Assembly: GCF_001420995.1 (NCBI RefSeq)
Contig: NZ_CP012184.1
Location: 3,952,501-4,016,500 of the forward strand
DNA: 64,000 bases
Reading direction: 5' to 3'
DNA from: Pseudonocardia sp. EC080619-01
GTDB taxonomy: Bacteria; Actinomycetota; Actinomycetes; Mycobacteriales; Pseudonocardiaceae
A program made the translations under genes and the position numbers. Under the pieces are notes generated by a model that saw only the letters and a program-made list of their open reading frames with translations, did not search any database and had not been told where the DNA came from. This document shows, in pieces, positions 46,067-55,658 of this stretch (positions within the stretch are counted from its first letter, which is position 1; each line of letters begins with the position of its first letter).

Positions 46067-46291
46067 ATGCGCGAGGGCGTCCACCCCCAGTACGTCGACA
46101 CCCAGGTCACCTGTGGTTGCGGCAACCAGTTCACGACCCGGAGCACCAAGGCGAACGGTGCGATCACCGTCGAGGTCTGCTCCGCCTGCCACCCGTTCTA
46201 CACGGGCAAGCAGAAGATCCTGGACTCCGGCGGCCGCGTGGCCCGCTTCGAGGCCCGCTACGGGAAGCGCGGCGCCCGCGCCGGCCAGTAG
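46067..46291 (+). CDS. rpmE: Ribosomal protein L31 (zinc-binding type)
   Basis: A 74-residue large-subunit protein. The Cys set CGCG plus [13 protein letters not shown] identifies the zinc-containing C+ form, which is replaced by a C- paralogue under zinc limitation in many actinobacteria. It begins MREGVHPQY and ends in a basic tail. ATG 46067 has AGGAG upstream. It sits between the rho hairpin and its own hairpin at 46300, so it is probably transcribed alone. Confidence 0.96.
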   Translation: MREGVHPQYVDTQVTCGCGNQFTTRSTKANGAITVEVCSACHPFYTGKQKILDSGGRVARFEARYGKRGARAGQ

Positions 46292-46299
46292 CTCCCGTC

Positions 46300-46342
46300 A
46301 CGGCGCCCGTCACCTCGTTCCACGAGGAGGCGGGCGCCGTTT
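46300..46342 (+). terminator. rpmE terminator hairpin
   Basis: ACGGCGCCCG (46300-46309) pairs with CGGGCGCCGT (46331-46340), with an inner CCTCGT/ACGAGG stem, followed by TT. It lies 8 nt after the rpmE stop. Confidence 0.7.
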
Positions 46343-46396
46343 CGCGTCTCCGGCCCCGGAGGCGCCCCCTCCCCTCCGGACGAAGGATCGCGCGCG

Positions 46397-47473
46397 ATGG
46401 CCAGCCAGTCGGTCGACTCCCTGCTCGACGAGTACGCCGAGCTCGAGCAGCGCCTCGCCGACCCCGAGGTGCTGGCGGACCAGGTGCAGGCCCGCAAGCT
46501 GGGCAAGCGCTACGCCCAGCTCGGGCCGGTGGTGCGGTGCGCCCGAGACCTGGCGCAGGCCCGGGAGGACCGCGACGCGGCCCGTGAGCTGGCGTCCGAG
46601 GACCGGTCGTTCGCGGCCGAGGCGGACGCGCTCGACGTCCGGGTCGTCGAGCTGGAGACCGAGCTCGCCGAGCTGCTGGTCCCGCGCGACCCGCACGACT
46701 CCGACGACGTCCTGATGGAGGTCAAGTCCGGGGAGGGCGGCGAGGAGTCCGCGCTGTTCGCCGGGGACCTCGTCCGGATGTACACCCGCTACGCGGAGTC
46801 CCGCGGCTGGAAGGTCGAGCTGCTCGGCTCCACACCGTCCGACCTGGGCGGATTCAAGGACGTCACGCTCTCCGTGCGGTCCAAGGACCCCGCGCAGGGC
46901 GCCTGGGCGGCGCTGAAGTTCGAGGGCGGCGTGCACCGGGTGCAGCGGGTGCCGGTCACCGAGTCCCAGGGCCGCATCCACACCTCCGCGGCCGGCGTCC
47001 TGGTGTTCCCGGACGCCGACGAGACCCCGGACGTGGAGATCGACGAGAAGGACATCCGGGTCGACGTCTTCCGGGCGTCCGGCCACGGCGGGCAGAGCGT
47101 CAACACCACCGACTCCGCGGTCCGGATCACCCACCTGCCCAGCGGCATCGTCGTGAGCTGCCAGAACGAGCGCTCCCAACTCCAGAACAAGGCACGTGCG
47201 ATGGACGTGCTGCGCGCCCGGCTGCAGGCCAAGGCCGAGGCCGAGGCCGCCGAGGCCGCCTCCGAGCAGCGCCGGTCCCAGGTCCGCACCGTCGACCGCT
47301 CCGAGCGGATCCGGACCTACAACTTCCCGGAGAACCGGATCTCCGACCACCGGGTCGGTTTCAAGGCGCACAACCTCTCGTCGGTGCTCGACGGGAACCT
47401 GACCGACGTGTTCGCCGCCCTCACCGCGGCCGACCGCGCCGAGGCGATGGCGGGGGAGAGCGGGGACGAGTGA
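46397..47473 (+). CDS. prfA: Peptide chain release factor 1
   Basis: A 358-residue factor that reads UAA and UAG and releases the nascent peptide. The codon-recognition tripeptide is in [15 protein letters not shown] (PVT, near 190). The catalytic GGQ is in SGHGGQSVN (near 232). Domain 1 is a long helical hairpin with heptad-like patterns. Its neighbour prmC methylates the GGQ glutamine, a conserved pairing. ATG 46397 has AAGGA upstream. Confidence 0.97.
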   Translation: MASQSVDSLLDEYAELEQRLADPEVLADQVQARKLGKRYAQLGPVVRCARDLAQAREDRDAARELASEDRSFAAEADALDVRVVELETELAELLVPRDPHDSDDVLMEVKSGEGGEESALFAGDLVRMYTRYAESRGWKVELLGSTPSDLGGFKDVTLSVRSKDPAQGAWAALKFEGGVHRVQRVPVTESQGRIHTSAAGVLVFPDADETPDVEIDEKDIRVDVFRASGHGGQSVNTTDSAVRITHLPSGIVVSCQNERSQLQNKARAMDVLRARLQAKAEAEAAEAASEQRRSQVRTVDRSERIRTYNFPENRISDHRVGFKAHNLSSVLDGNLTDVFAALTAADRAEAMAGESGDE

Positions 47474-47558
47474 TCGCCCGCCCGTGTGATCTGCGGGTCC
47501 GCACCCGTGTCCCCGGTGCTGTCACGGGCGACACTGGGGCCGTGACCAGGAACGTCCG

Positions 47559-48434
47559 GTGAACCGGCTCCCGTTGCGGGTGGCGATCGCAGAGGCGGAA
47601 CGCACCCTGGCGGCGTCCGGGGTGGCGTCGCCGCGGGTCGACGCGGAGCTGCTCGCCGCGCACGTCTCGGGCCGGAGCCGCTCCACGCTGCTGCTGACGC
47701 CCCTGGTCGACCCGGGCGTCGTCGAGGAGCTGAAGGTCCTGGTGAAGCGCCGGGCGACCCGGGAGCCGCTGCAGCACATCCTCGGCACCGCGGTCCTCGG
47801 CCCGGTCGAGGTCGCGGTCGGGCCGGGGGTGTTCACCCCGCGCCCGGAGACCGAGCTGCTCTTCGAGTGGGGCCTCGGTGCGCTCCGCGACGTGCGCCGC
47901 CCCGTCGTCCTCGACCTGTGCACCGGGTCCGGTGCGCTGGCGCTCGCGTTCGCGGTGTCCCGGCCGGACGCCGCCGTGCACGCCCTGGAGGCCGATCCCG
48001 CGGCACTGGTGTGGACACGCCGCAACCTCGACGCGCACGTCGGCCGGGGCGGGCGGCCGGTGACGCTGCACGCCGCCGACGTCCGCTGGCCGGACCTGCT
48101 CGTCGAGCTGGAGGGCCGGGTCGACCTGGTGGTCTGCAACCCGCCCTACGTCCCGGACGGGACGCCGGTCCCGCCGGAGGTCGAGCGGTGGGACCCGCCC
48201 GGCGCGGTGTTCGGCGGGCCGGACGGCACGGAGATCATCCAGGCGGTCGTGCGCGGAGCCACCGGCTGGCTGCGGCACGGCGGGGCGCTGGCGATCGAGC
48301 ACGACGACACGCACGGCGACACGGTGCCCGCGCTGCTGCGTCGCCGTCGCACCCTCGCCGAGGTCACCGAGCACACCGACCTGACCGGCCGTCCCCGGTT
48401 CGTCACCGCCCGCCGGGTGCCGTTCCGGGACTGA
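47559..48434 (+). CDS. prmC: Release-factor glutamine methyltransferase PrmC
   Basis: A 291-residue SAM-dependent enzyme that methylates the GGQ glutamine of release factors. The N-terminal helical domain contains REPLQHILGTAVLGPVEVAV and PRPETELLFEW. The SAM motif is VLDLCTGSGALALAFA and the catalytic motif VVCNPPYVP, with FGGPDGTEII near the end. GTG 47559 has AGGA 9 nt upstream. It lies 85 bp after prfA, its substrate gene. Confidence 0.95.
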   Translation: MNRLPLRVAIAEAERTLAASGVASPRVDAELLAAHVSGRSRSTLLLTPLVDPGVVEELKVLVKRRATREPLQHILGTAVLGPVEVAVGPGVFTPRPETELLFEWGLGALRDVRRPVVLDLCTGSGALALAFAVSRPDAAVHALEADPAALVWTRRNLDAHVGRGGRPVTLHAADVRWPDLLVELEGRVDLVVCNPPYVPDGTPVPPEVERWDPPGAVFGGPDGTEIIQAVVRGATGWLRHGGALAIEHDDTHGDTVPALLRRRRTLAEVTEHTDLTGRPRFVTARRVPFRD

Positions 48435-48528
48435 CCGCCGCCCCGGCCCGGGGGCCGGTCGCGCAGGTCGCCGTCCGTCCGCGGACCCCGACGGGAGAGC
48501 CGCCCCGCGCCGGGGAACCGGCCGGTCG

Positions 48529-48534
48529 TATTCT
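48529..48534 (+). promoter_or_regulatory. -10 box before the Sua5-type gene
   Basis: TATTCT, 8 nt before GTG 48543, with no Shine-Dalgarno between and no clear -35. Confidence 0.4.
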
Positions 48535-48542
48535 CGCGGATC

Positions 48543-49205
48543 GTGAGTGCACCTCAGACCCAGCCGCTGTTCGACTGCGGCCGACCGGCGGAGCGACAGC
48601 GCGGTCTGACCGCGGCGGCGCGGGCGGTCCGGTCCGGTGAGCTGGTCGTCCTCCCCACCGACACCGTCTACGGGATCGGCTGCGACGCCTTCAGCGGCAC
48701 CGCGGTGCGGAACCTGCTCTCGGCCAAGCGCCGGGGCCCGGACATGCCGGTCGGCGTGCTCGTCGGGTCCTGGACGACGATCGACGGCCTCGTCACGTCG
48801 GTGCCGCCGTCCGCGCGGGCGCTGATCGAGGCGTTCTGGCCGGGTGAGGTGTCGCTGGTGCTGGAGCACGCGCCGTCGCTGGCCTGGGACCTCGGCAGCA
48901 CCCGTGGCACGGTGATGCTGCGGATGCCGCTGCACCCGGTCGCCCTGGAGCTGCTGCGCGAGGTCGGCCCGATGGCCGTCTCCAGTGCGAACACCTCGGG
49001 CAACCCGCCGGCGTCGACGGTCACCGAGGCGATCACCCAGCTCGCGTCGAGCGTGCAGGTCTACCTCGACGGCGGCCCGTCCGGGGACCCGGTGGCGTCG
49101 ACGATCGTCGATCTGACCGGCGTCCGGCCGCGGCTCCTGCGCGAGGGCGGGGTGTCTGCCGAGCAGGTCGCCGAGGTCGTCGGGCAGGAGGTCGACCGCC
49201 CCTGA
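48543..49205 (+). CDS. L-threonylcarbamoyladenylate synthase (Sua5/YrdC family)
   Basis: A 220-residue enzyme that makes threonylcarbamoyl-AMP from threonine, bicarbonate and ATP for the t6A37 modification of ANN-reading tRNAs. It has the YrdC core: VVLPTDTVYGIGCDAF (near 38-53), SAKRRGPDMPVGVLVG, FWPGEVSLVLEH, RMPLHPVALELLREVGPMAVSSANTSGNPP. The C-terminal 40 residues are short, so it lacks the Sua5 extension domain. GTG 48543 appears leaderless. Position after prmC is the same as in mycobacteria (Rv1301). Confidence 0.93.
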   Translation: MSAPQTQPLFDCGRPAERQRGLTAAARAVRSGELVVLPTDTVYGIGCDAFSGTAVRNLLSAKRRGPDMPVGVLVGSWTTIDGLVTSVPPSARALIEAFWPGEVSLVLEHAPSLAWDLGSTRGTVMLRMPLHPVALELLREVGPMAVSSANTSGNPPASTVTEAITQLASSVQVYLDGGPSGDPVASTIVDLTGVRPRLLREGGVSAEQVAEVVGQEVDRP

Positions 49206-49252
49206 GGGGTGAGCACGTGTTCAGGGGCACAGCCAGGGACGATCCTGGCGGG

Positions 49253-49258
49253 TAGCCT
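49253..49258 (+). promoter_or_regulatory. -10 box before glyA
   Basis: TAGCCT, 8 nt before GTG 49267; no ribosome site between. Suggests glyA has its own leaderless transcript. Confidence 0.4.
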
Positions 49259-49266
49259 CTCCGCAC

Positions 49267-50550
49267 GTGAGTGAGCAGACCTTCTGGGGCCCGGACTTCT
49301 CCGCACTGCAGCAGCAGGATCCCGAGATCGCGGGAGTCGTGCTGGACGAGCTGGACCGCCTGCGTGGCGGCCTCCAGCTCATCGCGAGCGAGAACCTGAC
49401 CAGCCCGGCCGTGCTGGCGGCGCTCGGGTCGACACTGTCCAACAAGTACGCCGAGGGCTATCCCGGCCGCCGCTACTACGGCGGCTGCAGCGTCGTCGAC
49501 GAGGCCGAGAACATCGGCAACGCGCGCGCCAAGGAGCTCTTCGGCGCCGAGCACGTGAACCTGCAGCCGCACTCCGGTGCGAGCGCGAACCTCGCCGCGT
49601 ACGCCGCCTTCGCCAAGCCGGGCGACACCGTGCTGGCGATGGACCTCAAGCAGGGCGGTCACCTGACGCACGGCAGCAAGGTGAACTTCTCCGGCCTGTG
49701 GTTCAACGCGGTCTCCTACCTGGTGCGTGAGGACACCGAGGCCATCGACTACGACCAGGTCCGCAGCCTGGCCCGCGAGCACCGACCGAAGATCATCATC
49801 GCCGGTGCGACCGCCTACCCGCGCCTGATCGACTTCAAGATCTTCCGCGAGATCGCCGACGAGGTCGGTGCCGTGCTGATGGTCGACGCGGCGCACTTCA
49901 TCGGCCTGGTCGCCGGCCAGGCGATCCCGTCGCCGGTGCCCTACGCCGACGTCGTCACCGCCACCACGCACAAGGTGCTGCGCGGGCCGCGCGGCGGCAT
50001 GGTGCTGTGCAAGGCCGAGCACGCCAAGGCCATCGACAAGGCGGTGTTCCCCTTCTCCCAGGGCGGCCCGCTGATGCACGCGGTCGCGGCGAAGGCCGTC
50101 GCGATGCGGGAGGCGGCCCAGCCCGAGTACCAGGCCTACGCCCGCCAGGTCGTCTCGAACGCCCAGGCGCTCGCCAAGAGCCTGGAGTCCGAGGGCATGC
50201 GCGCGGTGTCCGGTGGCACCGACAACCACCTGGCGCTGATGGACCTGCGGCCGATCGGAGTGACCGGGTCCGAGGCCGAGACCCGCTGCGACCGGGCCGG
50301 CATCACGCTGAACAAGAACGCCATCCCCTACGACCCGGCCCCGCCGATGAAGCCGTCCGGCATCCGGGTCGGCTCGCCGAGCGTCACGACCCAGGGGATG
50401 ACGGAGGCGGACATGGCCGAGGTCGGCGCCCTGCTGGCCCGTGCGGTGAAGGCCGAGCACGACACCACGGCGGGCGACAAGGAACTCGGTGCCGTCGCCG
50501 AGGCGGTCACCGCACTGGTCCGGAAGGCACCCGCCTACCCTCGGGGGTGA
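49267..50550 (+). CDS. glyA: Serine hydroxymethyltransferase
   Basis: A 427-residue PLP enzyme that interconverts serine and glycine while charging tetrahydrofolate with a one-carbon unit. PLP lysine is Lys236 in [13 protein letters not shown]. Other motifs are [46 protein letters not shown] and [15 protein letters not shown]. Mycobacteria lack glyA at this point between sua5 and wecA, so the insertion separates this lineage from them. GTG 49267 follows a -10-like box. Confidence 0.96.
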   Translation: MSEQTFWGPDFSALQQQDPEIAGVVLDELDRLRGGLQLIASENLTSPAVLAALGSTLSNKYAEGYPGRRYYGGCSVVDEAENIGNARAKELFGAEHVNLQPHSGASANLAAYAAFAKPGDTVLAMDLKQGGHLTHGSKVNFSGLWFNAVSYLVREDTEAIDYDQVRSLAREHRPKIIIAGATAYPRLIDFKIFREIADEVGAVLMVDAAHFIGLVAGQAIPSPVPYADVVTATTHKVLRGPRGGMVLCKAEHAKAIDKAVFPFSQGGPLMHAVAAKAVAMREAAQPEYQAYARQVVSNAQALAKSLESEGMRAVSGGTDNHLALMDLRPIGVTGSEAETRCDRAGITLNKNAIPYDPAPPMKPSGIRVGSPSVTTQGMTEADMAEVGALLARAVKAEHDTTAGDKELGAVAEAVTALVRKAPAYPRG

Positions 50551-50586
50551 CCTGACCCGAAGGCGGACCGGAGAGGCGCAGTCGAC

Positions 50587-52608
50587 GTGCCGGTGGACCA
50601 GCTGAGCTACGGACTCCCCGTCCGTGAGTTCCTGCTCGTCGGCCTCGTCTCCGCCGTGGTGACGCTGCTGCTCACCGGGCCGGTCCGCATGCTGGCCCTC
50701 AAGGTCGGCGCCGTGGCCTGGCCGCGGGGTCGGGACGTGCACGTCACCCCGACCCCGCGGTGGGGCGGCCTCGCGATGTTCGGCGGGGTCCTCGCCGGCC
50801 TGCTGCTCGCGCTGCAGCTGCCCGCCCTGCGGCTGGCGTACTTCGAGGGCAGCACCGAGGTGATGGGCGTCGTCGTCGCGACGGCCCTGCTCGTCGGGGT
50901 CGGGATGCTCGACGACCGCTACGACCTCGACGCGATCACCAAGTTCGCCGCCCAGGTGACGGCCGGTGGCCTGCTGGTGCTCTACACCGTGCAGTGGTCC
51001 GCGATCTGGATCCCGCTCGGCGGTGGCGGGAGCGGCATCTCCGGCTCCTACCTGTTGCTCGGGCAGAGCCAGTCGGTGCTGCTCACCGTCCTGCTGACGG
51101 TCGGCCTGGTGAACGCCCTGAACTTCATCGACGGCCTCGACGGACTCGCCGCCGGCATCGGCATGATCACCACGCTGGCGACGGCCGTGTTCTGCGTCGG
51201 CCTGATCAGCGATAACGGGAACGATCCGGCGGCCTTCACCCCGGCCCTGATCGCGGTCGTGCTGGCCGGAGCCTGCCTGGGGTTCCTGCCGCACAACTTC
51301 AACCCGGCCCGGATCTTCATGGGCGACACCGGCTCGATGATGGTCGGCGTGATGCTGTCCGCGGCCATCACGAGCGCGTCGGGCCGGCTGACGTTCAACG
51401 AGACCGTCGGCCCCGGTGACATCTTCGCCCTGGTCTCGCCGGTCTTCGTGCTCGTCGGGATCGTGTTCATCCCGGTGCTGGACCTGATGCTCGCGGTGAT
51501 CCGCCGGACCCGTGCCGGGACCAGCCCGTTCAGCCCGGACAAGATGCACCTGCACCACCGGCTCCTGCAGGTCGGGCACAGCCACCGCCGCGCCGTGCTG
51601 CTGGTGTACCTGTGGGTCGCGGTCATCGCGTTCGGTGCGGTCGCGCTCGCGCTCGTCCCGCAGACCGGGCTGGTCGTCGCGGCGACCGTCGTCGCCCTGA
51701 TCGTCGCCTTCGTCGCGTCGGTGGTGCCGCACCGGTCCCGGCAGCGGGCCGCGGCGGCCGCGGCCCCGGCGGTCGTGCCGGTGGCCTCCGTCGACGACGA
51801 ACCCGTCCCGGACCCGGTGCCGCCGGTGCCGGACGCCCTGACGGCCGGGTCCGGTGGGGTGACCGCCCCCGTCCGGCAGGACGTGGCGGGGGCCGGGCTG
51901 TCCGAGGTGGCGGGGCCCGGCCGGCACGAGGTCGCCGGGCCCGGCCGGCCTGACGTGGCCGGGCCGCACCGGCAGGAGACGCCGCGCGGATCCGGGCCCG
52001 TGGAGCCGGGCCGGGGGCCGGCGGGCCGCCCACCGATGCGGCGGCCGGCGGGGGCGTCCCCGTATCCGGCCACGCCCGGTCCACCGACGGACGGGGGCCG
52101 CGGGCCACGGGAACGGCGACCGGCACCGCCGCCCGCCGGCCCGCCCGGGGGACCGCAGCCGACCGGCGGGGCGCCGTACCCGGGCAACGGGACGCCGGCG
52201 CGCCCTGCGGGCGAGACCCCGGTGCCCGGACGCGGGGTGCCGCCGTACCGGCCGGGGGAGACGCCGGCACCCGGTGGTGGGGTGGCTCCGTACCGCCAGG
52301 GGGAGACTCCCGTGCCCCCGCACCGGTCCGGGGAGACATCTGCTCCCGGTGGGGCGGTCCCGTACCGCACGGGAGAGTCGCCGGCCCCCGGCCGAGGAGC
52401 TCCGCACCGCCGTCCCGGAGTGGATCCGGTGTCCGGCAACGGGACCCGGGCCCCAGGCACCGGACCCATGGGCCCGCGCCGGGACGCGTCCGCTCCCGGG
52501 ACGCCGGAGGCTGCAGGGCCCGGCGGACCCGAGGAGCACACGGAGCAACCGACGGTCCCCACCCACGGGGCGCACCGCCGCCCCCACGACGACCCCCCGG
52601 CCCACTGA
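50587..52608 (+). CDS. wecA: Polyprenyl-phosphate GlcNAc-1-phosphate transferase with long disordered tail
   Basis: A 673-residue membrane enzyme. The first 385 residues are the WecA/Rfe/MraY-like transferase that joins GlcNAc-1-P to decaprenyl phosphate, starting the arabinogalactan linker in related genera. Motifs are LDDRYDLDAITKF, NFIDGLDGLAAGIG, HNFNPARIFMGDTGSM and HLHHRLLQVGHSHRRAV, with about 11 helices. Residues about 385-673 are Pro/Gly/Arg/Glu-rich with degenerate repeats such as PYRPGETPAPGGG, PYRQGETPVP and PYRTGESPAPGRG. Mycobacterial WecA (about 400 residues) lacks this tail. GTG 50587 follows glyA by 36 bp; the stop lies against a DNA repeat array. Confidence 0.92.
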   Translation: MPVDQLSYGLPVREFLLVGLVSAVVTLLLTGPVRMLALKVGAVAWPRGRDVHVTPTPRWGGLAMFGGVLAGLLLALQLPALRLAYFEGSTEVMGVVVATALLVGVGMLDDRYDLDAITKFAAQVTAGGLLVLYTVQWSAIWIPLGGGGSGISGSYLLLGQSQSVLLTVLLTVGLVNALNFIDGLDGLAAGIGMITTLATAVFCVGLISDNGNDPAAFTPALIAVVLAGACLGFLPHNFNPARIFMGDTGSMMVGVMLSAAITSASGRLTFNETVGPGDIFALVSPVFVLVGIVFIPVLDLMLAVIRRTRAGTSPFSPDKMHLHHRLLQVGHSHRRAVLLVYLWVAVIAFGAVALALVPQTGLVVAATVVALIVAFVASVVPHRSRQRAAAAAAPAVVPVASVDDEPVPDPVPPVPDALTAGSGGVTAPVRQDVAGAGLSEVAGPGRHEVAGPGRPDVAGPHRQETPRGSGPVEPGRGPAGRPPMRRPAGASPYPATPGPPTDGGRGPRERRPAPPPAGPPGGPQPTGGAPYPGNGTPARPAGETPVPGRGVPPYRPGETPAPGGGVAPYRQGETPVPPHRSGETSAPGGAVPYRTGESPAPGRGAPHRRPGVDPVSGNGTRAPGTGPMGPRRDASAPGTPEAAGPGGPEEHTEQPTVPTHGAHRRPHDDPPAH

Positions 52609-52609
52609 C

Positions 52610-52769
52610 GACGCACCCCGTCGCCGCGCGACGCACCGCTTCGCCGCGCGACGCACCCCGTCGCAGGGTGGCGCACCCCGTCGCAGGGTGGCGCACCCCG
52701 TCGCAGGGTGGCGCACCGCTTCGCCGGGTGGCGCACCGCTTCGCAGGGTGGTGCACCCGATGCAACGGG
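52610..52769. repeat. 20-bp tandem repeat array (8 units)
   Basis: Eight contiguous 20-bp units start 2 nt after the wecA stop. Units 4 and 5 (52670-52689, 52690-52709) are identical GGCGCACCCCGTCGCAGGGT. Others alternate between CACCCCGTCG and CACCGCTTCG cores and end CAGGGT, CCGGGT or CCGCGC. Each unit contains CACCC...GGGTG, so the array can fold as a row of small hairpins. No convincing gene overlaps it. Nothing further was recognised from 52770 to 53105. Confidence 0.9.
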
Positions 52770-53105
52770 TGCGCGGACCGGTCGAGGGGTGCGTCGACGG
52801 GGTTCTGACAGCGGCGCGGGGCGGGTGCCGGGAGCGTCGCCAGGTGATGGTCGCCGGCCCACGGGCCTGGGGCCGGCGAACGGGATGCACGTTCCGGCCC
52901 TCGCCGGGGCCACCGCGTGCGTCCCGATCGGCGGCGGTGGCGGAGCCTCACCGATGGTTCGGGTGTCCGCGGTCACCTCTGCCGGGCGAGCCGGGCAACG
53001 CCCGCTCCGACGGGCGCCGGAGACCGCGGTGTCGGCCGGCGATACCGTGGTCGTGGCTCGTTCCGGCTGGTGGAGCGGCCGTTGATCCGGGAGGACGGGC
53101 GAACC

Positions 53106-53582
53106 GTGTGGCGATGGGACCGGTGGGGGACGGTGGACTACAGCGGCCCTGCCGTCGGGCAGGCGCAGGTGGTCCGGAGGCTCTCCGCCTCGATGGCGCG
53201 CGGTGCCGCCCTGGTCGGGGGCGTGACCTCGGTGCTGTGCATCGGTGCCGCCGCGCTGGCCGCCGGGCTGCCCGGGCTCTACGGCGCCGCCCTGGGTGGG
53301 GTGCTCGCCACGGGCTCCGCGCTGCTCACCCCGGTCCTGATGCTGCGCACCACGGCACTGGATCCGGGGGCTGTGATGCTGGCCTCATTCATCGGCCTGG
53401 TGACGAAGGCCCTCATCCTCCTGATCGTCCTGTTCACCCTCGGGGGTGCCCCCGGCCTGCACCGGATGTCACTGGCCGTCACGTTGCTCGTGGTGTTCGT
53501 CGCGACGACCGCGGCCGAGGCCTGGGCGGGCAGCAAGATCAAGATCCTGATCGGGCCGGAGCCGGACCCGCCGAGCGCCTGA
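53106..53582 (+). CDS. atpI: ATP synthase protein I-like membrane protein
   Basis: A 158-residue protein with four hydrophobic segments (about 40-62, 66-88, 95-118 and 125-145) at the usual place before atpB. AtpI-type proteins help assemble the c-ring or carry ions in other bacteria; sequence conservation is weak and the call rests partly on position. The start is uncertain. GTG 53106 has GGGAGG 11 nt upstream. GTG 53133 and GTG 53070 are alternatives. Ends with AWAGSKIKILIGPEPDPPSA. The following 359 bp to atpB contain a -10-like TAGCAT (53803) but no gene. Confidence 0.72.
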   Translation: MWRWDRWGTVDYSGPAVGQAQVVRRLSASMARGAALVGGVTSVLCIGAAALAAGLPGLYGAALGGVLATGSALLTPVLMLRTTALDPGAVMLASFIGLVTKALILLIVLFTLGGAPGLHRMSLAVTLLVVFVATTAAEAWAGSKIKILIGPEPDPPSA

Positions 53583-53941
53583 CCTGCGCCGACTCGACCG
53601 AAATGCCGGTTTTGGCCAGGCCCGGATCCGGGTCTCCACAGCCGCTCGCACGGGTACCACGGAGGTGGGGGTGGCGCCCGCGCGGCGTGTTAACGAATGA
53701 TTGCACCGCGCCCCGCGCGCGCCCCGACCAAGATCGTTGCGTGGCGTGAAGGCGCAGGTGAGATGCGTGCCAGCCCCCGACACGTTGTAGAAGTACGGCT
53801 GATAGCATCCGCCACGTAGGCGATGTGGGTGACTTCCGGTGTTTCGGCCCGGACGCCCGGAAGGCATCGCGCCACGAGGCACCTTGCAGGCGATCCCCCG
53901 TTTCGCGTGGACGCGGGACGGGAGCACCGGAAGGACCCCCA

Positions 53942-54715
53942 TTGGGTACGTTCGTACTTGCGGCAGAGGAGTTCACGCCGCCGGGCCAGGGACTCTTCAA
54001 CTACCCGCCGATCTTCGGCGAGGTCACGAAGCCGATGGTCCTCGCCGTGCTGTCGCTGATCATCGTCGTCGCGGTGTTCACGCTCGGCACCCGCAAGCTC
54101 TCGATCGTCCCCGGCCGGGGGCAGTTCGCGCTGGAGTCGTTCTACAACATCCCGCGCAACACGATGGCCCGCGACCAGATCGGCTCCGCCGACTTCAAGC
54201 GGTTCATCCCGTTGATCCTGGGCCTGTTCAGCTTCATCCTGATCAACAACCTCTTCGCGATCATCCCGGTGATCCAGTTCCCGACGATGTCGCGGATCGG
54301 GTTCCCGATCGCGCTGGCGTTGTTCGTCTACGTCTTCTACCACTACGCCGGGTTCAAGAAGCACGGTTTCGCGGGCTACATCAAGCACGCCGCGCTGCCG
54401 CCGGGTGTCCCGGTCTTCATCGCGCCGCTGATCATCGTGATCGAGCTGCTGCAGAAGTTCGTGGTGCAGCCGCTCTCGCTCGCGCTGCGTGTGTTCGCCG
54501 CCATGTTCGCCGGCCACCTGATCATCGCGCTGACCGCGGTGGCCGCCGAGTTCCTGCTCTTCGCGGGTGGCGGGCTGGCGGTCGCGGCGCCGTTCTCGTT
54601 CGTCGCCGGCATCGCGTTCACCTTCCTGGAGGCGCTGGTCCAGGTCATCCAGGCCTACGTCTTCGCCCTGCTCGCCGCCGTGTTCATCGGTGCGGCGATC
54701 TCGGAGGACCACTAG
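53942..54715 (+). CDS. atpB: ATP synthase Fo subunit a
   Basis: A 257-residue membrane subunit forming the proton half-channels against the c-ring. The essential arginine is Arg183 in LALRVFAAMFAGHL. The usual sequence there is LRLFGNM or LRLFANM, so the conserved Asn two residues after Phe is Ala187 here. Five helices follow the standard pattern, with VIQAYVFALLAAVFIGAA at the end. The start is TTG 53942 (LGTFVLAAEEF) with AAGGA 7 nt upstream; no in-frame ATG or GTG gives a sensible N-terminus. First gene of atpBEFHAGDC. Confidence 0.92.
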   Translation: MGTFVLAAEEFTPPGQGLFNYPPIFGEVTKPMVLAVLSLIIVVAVFTLGTRKLSIVPGRGQFALESFYNIPRNTMARDQIGSADFKRFIPLILGLFSFILINNLFAIIPVIQFPTMSRIGFPIALALFVYVFYHYAGFKKHGFAGYIKHAALPPGVPVFIAPLIIVIELLQKFVVQPLSLALRVFAAMFAGHLIIALTAVAAEFLLFAGGGLAVAAPFSFVAGIAFTFLEALVQVIQAYVFALLAAVFIGAAISEDH

Positions 54716-55060
<345 letters not shown>

Positions 55061-55112
55061 TCAACCCCATGCCGGTCCACACACCGGCGGCCACGTCAGG
55101 GAAGGACTCACG

Positions 55113-55658
55113 GTGGAACTGATTCTCGCCGCCGAGGAACCGCTGCCGATTCTCCCGCACGGCAACGAGCTCGTCCTCGGGATCGTCGCGTTCGCCATCC
55201 TGCTCTTCGTGCTCTGGAAGTTCGCGGTCCCGCGCTTCGAGACGCTCTACGAGGAGCGGACGGACGCGATCGAGGGCGGTCTGAAGCGTGCTCAGGAGAC
55301 CCAGGAGCAGGCGGACCGGCTGAAGAAGGAGTACGAGGACCAGCTGGCCGGCCTCCGGGCCGAGGCGGCGCGCATCCGCGACGATGCGCGTGCCGAGGGC
55401 CAGCAGATCAAGGCCGAGCTGCGCGAGGAGGCCGAGCAGGAGGCCGCCCGCATCCGGACCCGGGGCGAGGAGCAGGTCTCCGCGGCCCGCGACGCCGCGC
55501 AGCGCGCCCTCCGCAACGAGGTCGGCGGCCTGTCCGTGCAGCTGGCCGAGCGCCTGCTGCGCGAGCAGCTCACCGACGACTCGCGTCGCTCGTCGACGAT
55601 CGACTCGTTCCTGGGTGAGCTCGACCAGCAGGGCGCCGCGCGGAGCGGGGCGAACTGA
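55113..55658 (+). CDS. atpF: ATP synthase Fo subunit b
   Basis: A 181-residue peripheral-stalk subunit. One N-terminal helix (about 18-40, ELVLGIVAFAILLFVLWKF) is followed by a long charged coiled coil (about 45-160) with near-heptad Ala/Glu/Arg patterns. It is separate from delta, unlike the second b-type gene fused to delta in mycobacteria. GTG 55113 has GGAAGGA upstream. Its stop overlaps the atpH start by one base (TGATG). Confidence 0.95.
   Translation: MELILAAEEPLPILPHGNELVLGIVAFAILLFVLWKFAVPRFETLYEERTDAIEGGLKRAQETQEQADRLKKEYEDQLAGLRAEAARIRDDARAEGQQIKAELREEAEQEAARIRTRGEEQVSAARDAAQRALRNEVGGLSVQLAERLLREQLTDDSRRSSTIDSFLGELDQQGAARSGAN

Noticed and set aside
52610-52769. CRISPR array
   Set aside because: Units are 20 bp and contiguous with no unique spacers, and no cas genes are present.
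49033-52890. A 1285-codon minus-strand open frame opposite glyA and wecA
   Set aside because: Antisense shadow of two well-identified genes; composition is His/Arg/Asp-biased with no domain.
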